A stretch of 64,000 bases of DNA, from assembly GCA_023159155.1 (NCBI GenBank), contig JAJNNX010000021.1, forward strand, positions 682,001 to 746,000. Direction: 5' to 3'. Below the pieces are notes generated by a model. The model did not search any database, had not been told where the DNA came from, and saw nothing but the letters and a program-made list of their open reading frames with translations. The stretch's first letter is position 1. Each line of letters starts with the position of its first letter. The position numbers and the translations under genes were made by a program. Of this stretch, positions 33,855 through 43,985 are shown piece by piece. The stretch comes from Ustulina deusta (Eukaryota > Ascomycota > Sordariomycetes > Xylariales > Xylariaceae).

Positions 33855-36800
33855 ATGGATATCGTGCCAAGCTCCCATTCAAACCCTGGGGAGTATGCCG
33901 GAGGTGCGCAGGCATCGCAAATATTACCTGATGGAGCAGATCCGGGTGATGATGACGAACAATTTCAGAGGGTTACTACGGCACTCATGAAAAGTGAGAA
34001 TCAACCCTATCAGGCGTATGCAAAACACGAGTGGAGGCCGTTGTATCTTAGACGATGGGTTCTCTTGTCTTGTAGTCTTCTCTGCGTCTCGCTCATCATT
34101 GCGGTTGAGATATTGTCTTGGTATTCCACTAAAAACAATGGCCTCGCGGAGAGCAATAATCATGTTCACTATCTATGGACATATGGCCCGACAGCTATAT
34201 TGACGGTTATCGGCGCCATCTGGACAAGGACCGATTATCAAGCGAAGATGACAGCGCCTTGGAATCGCTTGGCTCAGGGACCGGCAGTCGCTAAGAAAAC
34301 GCTGCTGCTGGACTACATTGATCCGTTGCCACCCGTATCGGTGATCAGAGCCATAAAAAACGGAGATTTCGGGGTAGCAGCTGCTGCTACCATCGCTCTT
34401 TTGTGGAGTTTAGTTATTGTATTCTCGGCCTCCCTCATCAACCTGACTCCCACGGACAGCAATCGAACAACTGTCCTGGTGGACTTGACGACTAGATTTA
34501 AGAACGACTCGGCTGCGCTCAAGGATGCAAGGTCGCTCTCCTACTACAATATGCTCGGGTTACAGGAGGCAAACCTAACCTTCCCAGAAGGTATTTCGGG
34601 AGAATATGTTTATCAGAAATTTAATGGTCGCACCATCCCCCCTACTACTGAGCTCCAAGTTACGGTAGATGGGTTCTCTGCTAGTTTAGTCTGTGAGGAA
34701 GCATCCTATTATGTGTATCTGGCTTCCTGGATCGACACCGGGTATCCGTATCTCAACTTCACCATGGCCTCGAGCAGCTGTCAGATTACGTCCGGGTGGT
34801 TTGGCCCTGAATACCTCGGCGACAGTGAGACCTACTATTCACGATTCGGAACAGGTAGCTGCCAAAATTCGTCTAATGCAGATGATCAGCGAATTGCTGT
34901 CACATTCGGAAGTCTAAGGTATGGTGGGTCAACCGACGATATCCCATTCCCTGGCTCGCCGGTGGATGCAAATATCACCAGGTCAGTGAATTTACTGTGC
35001 CGCCCAACCTACATGGTCGATAAGGTCGACGTTGTAAAAAACGGGAGCAATATACTGAGCCTTACACCATCCTCATCCCCAAGGCCGACAAAATTGGGCA
35101 ATGTCCATGCTTGGAATATAACGCAGGCCCTTATCCACTCTACATACAACCCACTGACAGCTGGCTCCGTTAACGAGGATGGCCTATTATTACACGCACA
35201 AACGTTCAACGCATCAGATATGCCTATCGACGTGGATCCTCATATGTACCTTGTTTTGAGTCAACAGTCCAGAGCACCACCTTCCTCGGCTACACTTTTG
35301 AACACCTCTTTCTTACGGGATCTGATGATCCCGTACTATCAAACATATGCCGCCTTCATCGTACATGACTTGCTTACAGAAGCCGTTTCGACCGAGTCAA
35401 CTGGACAGGCCGTTATATACCAACAACGCCTTCTCGTCAACGCCACTGCCGCACACGTTATGGCAGCTATTATAGCGGTCGCCGTGTTGCTCTTCGGGGT
35501 CGTTATGATAACTATGCCGGATGTCAGCGTATTGGCGTGTGCGCCTTCGAACATCTCTGGCGTCGCCAAGCTTGCGAGTCATAGCGATCCAGTCATCCGG
35601 CGTTTAAAGGGTCTAGGAAGAAGCAACTCCAAAACAATAGCTACTAGACTGAAGGACAGTGGTTATATGACCAGTGTGCAAGACGGCGACGCTTTCCATC
35701 AAGGATATTTCGAGATTACAGAAACAAACAGCTTAGCCGAGGGGGCTGACGCAAAAGTCGAAAATTCCCCGTTGATAAGTCCTGTCATTCTCCAGGCATG
35801 GTCGAGAGCGGTGATATCTGTTCTAGTATTGGGTATAATCGGCGCCTTGGAAGCAACCCTCCAAGTCTCTCAACGAAATAATGGCATCGGCGTGGTTCCA
35901 GTGGGAAGTCCATATCTCCACTACTCCTGGACCACGGTACCAGCTCTAATATTGACTGGCATAAGCCTGGTCTACGGAGCTGTGGATTCGAATATAAGAA
36001 AGTTGACGCCGTATGTCAATTTAAGCCGCGGTAGCACATCTATGCTCTCCGTAGGACTCGATCTTTCAGATCTCGGTGTCCCCCGGATGCTGCTAAGAGA
36101 AATACGCACAAGAAGCTTTGCCGCACTTGGCGGGACACTGGCTGCGCTTATCGCGTCCCTGCTGGCCACTTTCTCGTCATCATTATTCGTGTTGAACAAT
36201 GTCCCGTCAGTGGTTACAGCCCAATTGCGGACCACAAGCTCCATTAACAATGATTCATCCGCGAATTACACGATTTTGTCCGAGCTAATGGCCCCCCTTA
36301 TCCTTGAGAGCAACTTGAGTTACCCGAAATTCACCTACGAGACCCTCATCTTCCCAAGCCTCTTATTAAACTTTAATAGCGCTATGGACAACGGGGTTGT
36401 ATTAAACGCCACCATTCCAGCAGTACGGCCGAAGATGGATTGCCGTCTGCATGATAGCTCCAGTATCGTCCCAGAGGTCAGCAAGTCAAACCAGCTTCAG
36501 ATCAACGTTACAGAAGAATCTTGTTTTCCAACAGGGGTACTACAACTAGCAAATCTTTGGTCGGGCAGCGGCCCTATTTTAGGCGAGATTTCGGCCGAGG
36601 GTGTTATGGCCGGGGCCGTGGGCGGATTCTGTGGTCTAACCGAGCTCGGTAGTAACTGGGTATACTTCTGGGCAGATATCAGACTGGACCCCGACCCGAC
36701 ATTCGTCTCTATCTCGGCATTAGTTTGCAACGAGTCCCTCGAGGCAGTCGACGTCTTCACGTCGTTCATCGGCGCCGACCTTACTATCGACCCCGGTAAT

Positions 36801-37547
36801 GCGCCGATTCCCGATGAGGCGACAGTATATAACACAACGGCAGCAATCGGTTACGACAATGGGTGGCTGTATGGAGATCTCCAAAACGGCCCTTCTGCGA
36901 TGATTGACAATTTCTTCTCCACGCTTGTAACCTCGCCGTACGCGATCCCGCTTGAGTATCTCAGGGACGCATCGAAATCGGAAATCGTGCGAGACGCAAT
37001 CATCTTCCAACACGGTATAATGCGATCGCAAAAGATGAATGACGGAAGCCGGGTACCGCCCGAGAGGACGAATGCGTTGGCTCGAGGGACCGACAAAAGT
37101 GACGCTGTCGCGTACTCCGCCAATGTCACCGAAGCCATCGGGAAAATCCATATAGTGCAAGACGCGGCTTCGACACGCATATTACAGGCGTTGCTCATTG
37201 CTATACTAGTGTTCTCTCTAGGTTCCTGGGCCATTATCCCCAAGACCAGAATCCTACCCCGTGAACCGACAAGTATAGCGTCGGTGATAGCGCTGTTGGC
37301 CGACGGCAACATGTTCAAGTTGCTGCCGACAGGATGGCAGTTGAGCGAGGAGAAAGACATAGAGGGTTTGTTCAGTGGTATTACTTTTAAGATGGGGTGG
37401 GTTGAGTTTGTAGACCCAGGGAGAGAAGTAATAGCCGGTGGCGACAACGTGAGGTTTTCGATCTATGGGTTGTGTACAAAGAGCCATGTCCCATGTTTCC
37501 AGAGTGGACTGAAAAAGCATGGTGGCCCTAGTGATTCCACTGCTTAG
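33855..37547 (+). CDS. Large double DUF3433 multi-pass membrane protein
   Basis: A single 1230-residue open frame. After a cytosolic acidic leader, the protein is built from two related halves. Half 1: WRPLYLRRWVLLSCSLLC...VEILSW (helix about 65-90), YLWTYGPTAILTVIGAIWTR, PWNRLAQGP and LLLDYIDPLPPVSVIRAIKN, then a helix and a long N-glycosylatable extracellular loop, then a helix around 545-570. Half 2 repeats the plan: WSRAVISVLVLGIIGALEA, YSWTTVPALILTGISLVYG, LTPYVNL, a helix and a second extracellular loop, ending with ILQALLIAILVFSLGSWAII near 1140. This is the DUF3433 architecture common in Pezizomycotina; its function is not known. The start at 33855 is preferred over an out-of-frame upstream ATG at 33673. 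Confidence 0.88.
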   Translation: MDIVPSSHSNPGEYAGGAQASQILPDGADPGDDDEQFQRVTTALMKSENQPYQAYAKHEWRPLYLRRWVLLSCSLLCVSLIIAVEILSWYSTKNNGLAESNNHVHYLWTYGPTAILTVIGAIWTRTDYQAKMTAPWNRLAQGPAVAKKTLLLDYIDPLPPVSVIRAIKNGDFGVAAAATIALLWSLVIVFSASLINLTPTDSNRTTVLVDLTTRFKNDSAALKDARSLSYYNMLGLQEANLTFPEGISGEYVYQKFNGRTIPPTTELQVTVDGFSASLVCEEASYYVYLASWIDTGYPYLNFTMASSSCQITSGWFGPEYLGDSETYYSRFGTGSCQNSSNADDQRIAVTFGSLRYGGSTDDIPFPGSPVDANITRSVNLLCRPTYMVDKVDVVKNGSNILSLTPSSSPRPTKLGNVHAWNITQALIHSTYNPLTAGSVNEDGLLLHAQTFNASDMPIDVDPHMYLVLSQQSRAPPSSATLLNTSFLRDLMIPYYQTYAAFIVHDLLTEAVSTESTGQAVIYQQRLLVNATAAHVMAAIIAVAVLLFGVVMITMPDVSVLACAPSNISGVAKLASHSDPVIRRLKGLGRSNSKTIATRLKDSGYMTSVQDGDAFHQGYFEITETNSLAEGADAKVENSPLISPVILQAWSRAVISVLVLGIIGALEATLQVSQRNNGIGVVPVGSPYLHYSWTTVPALILTGISLVYGAVDSNIRKLTPYVNLSRGSTSMLSVGLDLSDLGVPRMLLREIRTRSFAALGGTLAALIASLLATFSSSLFVLNNVPSVVTAQLRTTSSINNDSSANYTILSELMAPLILESNLSYPKFTYETLIFPSLLLNFNSAMDNGVVLNATIPAVRPKMDCRLHDSSSIVPEVSKSNQLQINVTEESCFPTGVLQLANLWSGSGPILGEISAEGVMAGAVGGFCGLTELGSNWVYFWADIRLDPDPTFVSISALVCNESLEAVDVFTSFIGADLTIDPGNAPIPDEATVYNTTAAIGYDNGWLYGDLQNGPSAMIDNFFSTLVTSPYAIPLEYLRDASKSEIVRDAIIFQHGIMRSQKMNDGSRVPPERTNALARGTDKSDAVAYSANVTEAIGKIHIVQDAASTRILQALLIAILVFSLGSWAIIPKTRILPREPTSIASVIALLADGNMFKLLPTGWQLSEEKDIEGLFSGITFKMGWVEFVDPGREVIAGGDNVRFSIYGLCTKSHVPCFQSGLKKHGGPSDSTA

Positions 37548-37982
37548 CTCGACTAGAGATATGTTATATATTCCAAGTGGCTGTTAGAGGTGCTTGATAA
37601 GCAACAAGAGTTGCTTAGCTGTAGCAGAAAGTGTATGCTGCACAGTATACTCTATGCAGTGTGCACGGTGCGGTGCGGTACTGAAGGCTCATTATTCTGA
37701 GCTCCTACAAAGGCATTCTCTTGTAGATGCCTGAGTTGGTCATAGCATATAGATCTTTGTTGGGCCAGGGGTCGGACTACCGGCTTTACCGAAGATGATA
37801 CTAAGTTGACTGGCAGACAGGATTCGTGATTTCGCCCTCCAACTACTTTTTCGCCCAAGAACCTTCCTTCCCGCCGGCCTGCTTCAGCCTTTTATAATGA
37901 TCGTAAGGCGACTCTCAATGGGCTATATCAAGCGTAGTGTAGGAATTTGCATCCTCAGCATTGACATCGGCCCTAGCATAAA
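37548..37982. other. Convergent spacer
   Basis: Between the stop codons of the DUF3433 gene (+) and the ankyrin gene (-). A short G/T-rich stretch with GGTGCGGTGCGGT lies at about 37665-37680. No gene is seen. Confidence 0.5.
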
Positions 37983-39905
37983 TTAATCTATCGATAATTT
38001 TGAGTCTTGCATTATAACGGCGCAGTACCTCGAGATGAACTCGGCGTTGACGGTGACTCCAGCTCTAATCAATTTGTCAATGATATCAAGATCGCCATTT
38101 TCGACAGCGGCGAGAAGCACAATTCCGCGGTCTGCACCCCGATGGATAGTGGCTCCATTTTGAAGTAAGATTTTCACGATGTCAAGATGGCCATTACAAG
38201 CAGCTGCGCTTAGTGCAGTGCCACGCTCTGTAACCTTGTTGACATCAGCACGGTTCTCCAGCAATATCTTGACGACGTCTGCATGGCCGATGGTTGCAGC
38301 TAGGGTTAACGGAGTACCGCAACCCGTATCTATGTTGACATCAGCTTTGTTTTCGATGAGTATCTTTACGATGTCCGGATGCCCATTTTCGACAGCAGCT
38401 TGAAGTGCTAAATCATAGTTTACACCTAGATCATCCGTTCTACTTTCGATTAGCATCTCCACAATGTCAAATTGGCCATTCATTGCTGCGGCATCAATTG
38501 CAGTGCCGCAACCGGTGAAGCCATTGTTAACCAAGCCGAAGTGCCCATTTCCGATCGCCGACACACGTGCCGAACTTCGGATATCATAATTAATTGTGGG
38601 ATCAGCTCCGTTTTTGAGCAGCTCTTTGACGATGTCGGAATGACCATTTTCGGCAGCCGCGATCAGCGCAGTGCTCTGAAGCTCGTTGACAGCATTGAAA
38701 TCTGCTTTAGCTGCCAAAAGATATCTTACAACCTCGAGTTGGCCGTACCTCGCAGCTACTGGGAGCGCATAGCCATCGTTGGCATCAGCTGCTGCTATGA
38801 ATAGCACCTTAATGAATTCTAGGTTGCCATAACGAGCAGCGTTGTGAACGGCCCAGCTTAGCCATGCGCAATTATCGGAATGAATATCCGATCCAGCTTC
38901 TTGGAGTCTCGTAGCTATATCTGAATAGCCACCTTTAATAGCTACGCAAGGTGTAGTGTCAGAAAAGTTGACATGCGCTCCAGCTGCTAGCAGCGTTCTT
39001 AAAACATCTATATTGCAACCTTCGGCAGCTGCTTGAAGTGCCGTGCGGCCGCCCCATTCAGCAGCAGCGGAATGTACGTCTGCCCCAGCTTCTATCAGCA
39101 GATTCACGATTTCGAGGTAACCGTATCTAGAAGCTGCTTGAAACGCCGTGTAACTGCCATAGGTATGGCTGGCTGGAGCGTTTACATTAGCGTTGGCTGC
39201 GAGTAGGCTTCGTACAACCTCGAGGTAGCCTCCTTCAGAAGCTAATTGAAGCGCGGTGCGTCCATTAAAACCATGGTCATGAGTATTCGCAAAGGTCTCA
39301 GGAACTGCTAGCAGCCTGTGAACAATTGCGAGATGACCACTTTCGGAAGCCGCTTGAAGCGCGGTGCAACCACATCGAGAAATGACGTCTGCGTCCTCGG
39401 CAAGCAGTCTTTCTACGACCTCGAAATAACCGGTCTTGGCGGCTACCTGGAGCGCTGTGCAACCAAGAGGACTGGAGTGATAAGTGTTTACTTCCGCATC
39501 GGCTTCCAATAGTCTCTCCACAACGTCGAGGCAGCCACGTTCGGCAGCCGCTTGAAGCGCGGTGTGTGCACTGTTTCGAGCAGCTGCGTTCACATCAGCT
39601 CCAGACAAAATTAATCTGTCGATGATCTCTAGACTACTGCTTTGAATGGCTAGAACGAGATTTTCCGTCACTTCTTCTTTGATGTTTCTACAACAAAGAA
39701 TTAGCATATCAATCAGTCTCTCGTCGCCAGTATATATTGCTTCGTTCAAAGTTCGACTGACTTTCGCAAGCGATTGACCGCTATACAAAAGAATCGAGCG
39801 TAGCAGTACATAGTGGCGGGATTTCAAGGCCCATTCGAAAAGATCGAAACTTGAAATCGTGTAGTGCGATGGCCATGTACGATGATTCTCTTCAAGAGAT
39901 CCCAT
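37983..39905 (-). CDS. Ankyrin-repeat protein (surviving 3' part of a NACHT-ankyrin gene)
   Basis: An open frame of 640 residues. The first about 65 residues (SFDLFEWALKSRHYVLLRSILL) match the linker that precedes ankyrin repeats in fungal NACHT proteins. About 16-17 ankyrin repeats then run to the C-terminus. Well-formed units contain TALQAAAERGCLDVVERLL, TALQLASEGGYLEVVRSLL and TPLTLAATIGHADVVKILL. Some are degenerate, for example around residues 300-340 and 465-480. The last repeat runs almost to the stop. Ankyrin repeats bind protein partners; in NLR-like fungal receptors they form the sensing end. Upstream (39906-40238) lies homologous sequence in other frames with stops, so this ATG may be only a chance internal start and expression is doubtful. 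Confidence 0.75.
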   Translation of the reverse strand: MGSLEENHRTWPSHYTISSFDLFEWALKSRHYVLLRSILLYSGQSLAKVSRTLNEAIYTGDERLIDMLILCCRNIKEEVTENLVLAIQSSSLEIIDRLILSGADVNAAARNSAHTALQAAAERGCLDVVERLLEADAEVNTYHSSPLGCTALQVAAKTGYFEVVERLLAEDADVISRCGCTALQAASESGHLAIVHRLLAVPETFANTHDHGFNGRTALQLASEGGYLEVVRSLLAANANVNAPASHTYGSYTAFQAASRYGYLEIVNLLIEAGADVHSAAAEWGGRTALQAAAEGCNIDVLRTLLAAGAHVNFSDTTPCVAIKGGYSDIATRLQEAGSDIHSDNCAWLSWAVHNAARYGNLEFIKVLFIAAADANDGYALPVAARYGQLEVVRYLLAAKADFNAVNELQSTALIAAAENGHSDIVKELLKNGADPTINYDIRSSARVSAIGNGHFGLVNNGFTGCGTAIDAAAMNGQFDIVEMLIESRTDDLGVNYDLALQAAVENGHPDIVKILIENKADVNIDTGCGTPLTLAATIGHADVVKILLENRADVNKVTERGTALSAAACNGHLDIVKILLQNGATIHRGADRGIVLLAAVENGDLDIIDKLIRAGVTVNAEFISRYCAVIMQDSKLSID

Positions 39906-40238
39906 GTGTGCGAGATCTTAGGTTGAAAATTCTTGGAATGCGAGATCCAATGGACCGACGCATATTTAAGAAATGGATGCGCCTCTTTAATGTATTTTGC
40001 TTCTACTGTGCTTTCTATTCTCGAAGGCTGGATGACATTTGTGGCATCGATGTGTGCTGAGGGTTTTAGTGCTCGGATCACGTTGATAACATCAAAAGGT
40101 TTCCCCTATCTCGAGCCCATGGCAGAGGCAGCAATTTCTAACGGTTTGGGTAGAATGATGGGCTTCTATTGTCGATCCAGTGTTGTTTTGAAAGCGTTGA
40201 AATCGAGATATGTCATACATATCTCACTAATGAAATGA
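39880..40238 (-). pseudogene. Degraded upstream part of the NACHT-ankyrin gene
   Basis: Reading leftwards on the minus strand from 40238: SEICMTYLDFNAF, then two stops (TAG) at about 40157 and 40106, then VINVIRALKPSAHID, HPFLKYASVHWISHS and HTWDLLKRIIVHGHRT. The CxTYLxFxxF and HPFLxYAxxHW segments are typical of the stretch between NACHT and ankyrin domains in fungal NLR-like proteins. A shift of one base near 39880-39890 is needed to enter the ankyrin frame. The NACHT nucleotide-binding domain itself is missing: sequence homology ends at about 40240, close to the AT-rich block. Confidence 0.6.
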
Positions 40239-40300
40239 TTGTTGTTGTTGGTATCTAGGTAAAACTCTCTTTGAGTGCGATCGGCTGATAGCCTGAGTAA

Positions 40301-40350
40301 GTGCCTTTGTTTTAATAAATGTAATGAGTGGAACGAAAGGCTTTTTTATT
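40301..40350 (+). repeat. Copy of the HET upstream sequence
   Basis: This 50-nt stretch matches the reverse complement of 31781-31830 (directly 5' of the HET start codon) at 44 of 50 positions, and the six differences are all transitions. The similarity continues weakly into the T-rich run after it and then stops; no HET coding sequence follows in recognisable form. Confidence 0.65.
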
Positions 40351-40641
40351 AGAAAATTTTTTTTTTTTGCTTGTAGGCCTAATTAAAAACTTTTTAATTA
40401 TATACTAGTCTATAAATAGCTAGTCTATTTTAGCATTTTTAATATAAAAAAGTACTACTAGTTATATTTATTAAAAAGTTATTTTATTAATAAGATTTAT
40501 ATTTTTATATAAAATAATATAAAAAAGTTATTTTTATTTAATTAAAGTTTTATTATTATAATTATTTATATTTTAAAATATATAGTAATATATTAAAATA
40601 AATTATAGGTTGTTTAGTTGTTTTAGATCTTAATACTGAAA

Positions 40642-40672
40642 TAGAGCAGGGCTCCTAATTAGCATATTATAT
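40642..40672 (+). repeat. Truncated copy of the LTR start
   Basis: About 30 nt beginning TAGAGCAGGGCTCCTAATTA match the first 30 nt of the LTRs at 50332 and 62418. Relative to the 50332 copy, nearly all differences are C-to-T or G-to-A. The match ends where the 235-nt repeat at 40676 begins. Confidence 0.55.
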
Positions 40673-40675
40673 ATA

Positions 40676-43320
40676 TAATAATCAGTATAGTTTTAGTAAG
40701 ACCTGCAAGAACTCTAGACCTATATAGCAATAAAATAGAAAGTCTATATATAAACTAACCTATAACTTTATAGCTATATATACAAAATCTATATTTATCT
40801 ACCTTATAAATTTTAGCTTTTTTTTTTTTTTTTTAGCTTAAAATTTTTATTTATAAGATTAATAAACTAATTATAAAAACTTTACTTAACTAATTATAAT
40901 ACTAGTTTAAGCTTATTAATTATTTATTAATAAATATTTAATAAATATATAATTTTTATTTTATTATAATTAATAAAATATAAATAAAAATTTTTTTAAT
41001 TATATATTTTATAATATAAACTTAATTTTAATATAATTTTAAATTTTTTTTAAATTTTTATACTATTTAAAAACAAATAGTTTATAAAAAATTTAATTTG
41101 AAATATTTTACATTTATTTTTAGTTTTTAAACAATTAAAATAATTTTAGTTATAAAGTATAGCTAGTTTATTATTTTTTAAATTAAAAATAACTAACTTT
41201 AATATATTATAAATTAATTAAAAAAATATACTAAAAAATTTATAAAAATATATTTTTATTTAATTAAAAAAGTTATTTAATAATATTACTAAAATAATTT
41301 AAGCTTTATTAATAATTTATTATAATTTTTATAAATTATTTATTAATAAAATTATTGAATTAATATATAATATTAAACAAATTTATAAAGATTACTAATA
41401 AATAAAACTTATAAATTTAATTAAATAAAAATCTAATTTAAATAATTAAGCTTTTAATAAACGTAATTATTAATTTTTAGTAAACTTTAAAATTTTTAAA
41501 ATATTTATTTTAAAATAATTAAAATAAGCTTTAATTATAAAAAAAAGAAAAATTTATTAAAATAATAAAACTTATTTTATTTATAATAAAAAAACATATA
41601 ATAAAAATAGCTTTAATAATTTATTGAATTTAAAAAATAAATAAAAGTAATAAGAATTTTTTATTAATTTTTTTGTTTATTTTAATTAAAATATATAACT
41701 AAAATAAATTAATTGTTTTTAAAATATTTATTTAATTAAACTTTAAAAATTTTATAACTATTAAAATAAAAGAATTAATAATTTTAATTATAATATTAAT
41801 ATTAATATTAAATAATTAATTTTTATTAATAATTATAAATAATAAAATATAAACTTAAAAATATAAAAAAATACTAACTAATATAATTAAATATTAAAAT
41901 AATTATGTTAAGTATAATTAAAACTAAAAAATATAAAAAAAACTTAAAATATAAAAATTTAATATAATAATTTCTAAAAAAAAAAAATTTAAGCTACTAT
42001 TAAAAGAATTATATAAAATTTTTAAAATTATTTTTATTAAAATAAATAAAAACAACTAATTAAAAAAACTTTGAAAAAACTTAAAAATAATTAATATTTT
42101 ATAAAAAAAAAAAGTAAATTACTTAAGTAGTATTATAAAAAACATTTAATAATAAATTAATTTTATTTTAAAAAAAAAAAAAACTTTAAATATATAAAAT
42201 TAATATAAAATCTTTTGTTTTTTTAATTATTATACCTAAAAAAATTTTTTTTAAAAAGAAAAATTAAAATTTTATTAGTATTATAACTAAAATTTAATAT
42301 AATACTAAAACTTAACAATAAAAAATATATTTTAAAACTTTATTAATATTAAATATTTAAACAATTTATTTTATTTAAAAAAAATTTATAAATAAACTAT
42401 TAGTTATAAATTTTATTAAATAAAATATAAACTTAAATATTATTTTTATTTTATTTATATATAAATTTATTATTAATTATTAATAAAAAAATATATATTT
42501 AAAAAATAAAATTATATTAGGTTTAAATATTAGTAATACTATATTTAATTATTATAATATTATTAATTTTAAAATTATATTATTTAATTTTTTTTAAACT
42601 TATAAAAAAATATTTTAATACAAAATTTTATTATTTAGTTTAAAAATAAAACCTATTTAATAATAAATTTTTATTAATTTATAAATTTAAAAACTTTTAA
42701 ATAAATTTATAAATATTTATATAAATAATATTTCAATTTATTTTAAAACTAAAAAATAATACTAAACGTATTATAAAAAAATAATTTATTATTTATATTA
42801 AACTAAATATTAAAAAAATATTAAAAAGTTTTATTTTAATATATTTATTATTAATTATTTAAAAATAATTATAAAAACTAAAATAAAAATAAAAAGTTAA
42901 TTTTACTAAAATTTAAATAATACTAAATTAATTTAGTTATTTTTTAAGCTTTATAACTATATTTATATATTTATTCATTATATTAATAAAATAGCTATTT
43001 CTTTAAATTAATTATTAAAAAAATAAATTATTTATAATTGGACTAGAATAAAAATAAGCTTTTAAACATATAAAACTACTAATATATAAAACGCTAGTTT
43101 TGTCACGATCAATTAAGTAAAGCTTTTATAGCTAGTTTATTAATACTATAAATAAAAACTCTAAAAAAAAAAAAAAAAAAAAAAATTTATAAAATAAATA
43201 GATATAAACTCTATATATATAGCTACAAAGTTATAAGTTAGTCCGTATATAAATTTCTTATTTTATTACTATATAGGTCTAAAATTCTTGCAAGTTTTAC
43301 TAAAACTATACTAACTATTA
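40676..43320. mobile_element. 2.6-kb unit with about 235-nt terminal inverted repeats
   Basis: The segment at about 40676-40912 matches the reverse complement of about 43086-43320 over most of its length, including the core AGACCTATATAG, an internal poly-T/poly-A run and a CTTTACTTAA block. A third copy, in the same orientation as the 43-kb one, lies at about 47823-48055. The inside is fully RIP-degraded, so the element class (TIR DNA transposon, or inverted solo LTRs) cannot be decided. Confidence 0.55.
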
Positions 43321-43867
43321 TACTATTTTTTTCAAAAATTAAAAGTTTAAATATAGTTTTAACTTAAAATTACTAATAATATTAAGTTTATATAACTTTT
43401 TTATAATATATTACTTTATTATTATTTTTAAAATTATTTATAAAATTATTAATTATTATTATATATATTTATTTTTATAGTTTTATAAAAAATCTAAAAG
43501 TTTTTTTATAAGTTTTATAAAATTAGTTTAACTTAATTAATATATTTTTAAAATTCTAAGCTATATATTAAATATTATTAAAATTATAACTTTTTTAAAC
43601 AATTTAGTATTATAATTTTTTATTTTTTTATATATTTTTAATTATTTAATTTGTTTAATTTTAAATTTTATTTTATTATTAATATTTTTCGCTAAAAATA
43701 ATAACTAGATTTACTAAAATAAAAAATTATTACTTATTTTTTATAATTAATTAATATAAAACAAGTTTTTTATTTTATAAAAATTAAACAAATTAAAAAT
43801 ATAGCTAAATTTTTATTTTTTTAAAATCTTAAAAAGTCTAACTAATTAAAAATCCAATCTAGTAATT

Positions 43868-43985
43868 AGTACTTGTTATGCCGTAATGGCATAATAAGGC
43901 TAATACACGCGGAGGCTGCAACTCTTGTAGTCCCTTGGTCTTTTGGCGCAATGGTAACGCTCGGCAATTCGTCCCAACAGTACTT
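43868..43985. mobile_element. Short GC-richer insertion with 7-bp target duplication
   Basis: A 104-nt sequence (43875-43978) lies between two AGTACTT copies (43868-43874 and 43979-43985). The inverted related locus at about 48660-48685 (read as reverse complement) has the same flanks with a single AGTACTT and no insert. The insert starts with a hairpin TATGCC-GTAAT-GGCATA (43877-43893) and contains TTGGCGCAATGGTAACGC, which resembles a tRNA D-arm/A-box. It shows little RIP. Confidence 0.55.

Noticed and set aside
36720..37447. Long minus-strand open frames (146 and 198 residues) opposite the DUF3433 gene
   Set aside because: They lie entirely antisense to a clear 1230-residue coding frame and show no domain; they are shadows of its codon use.
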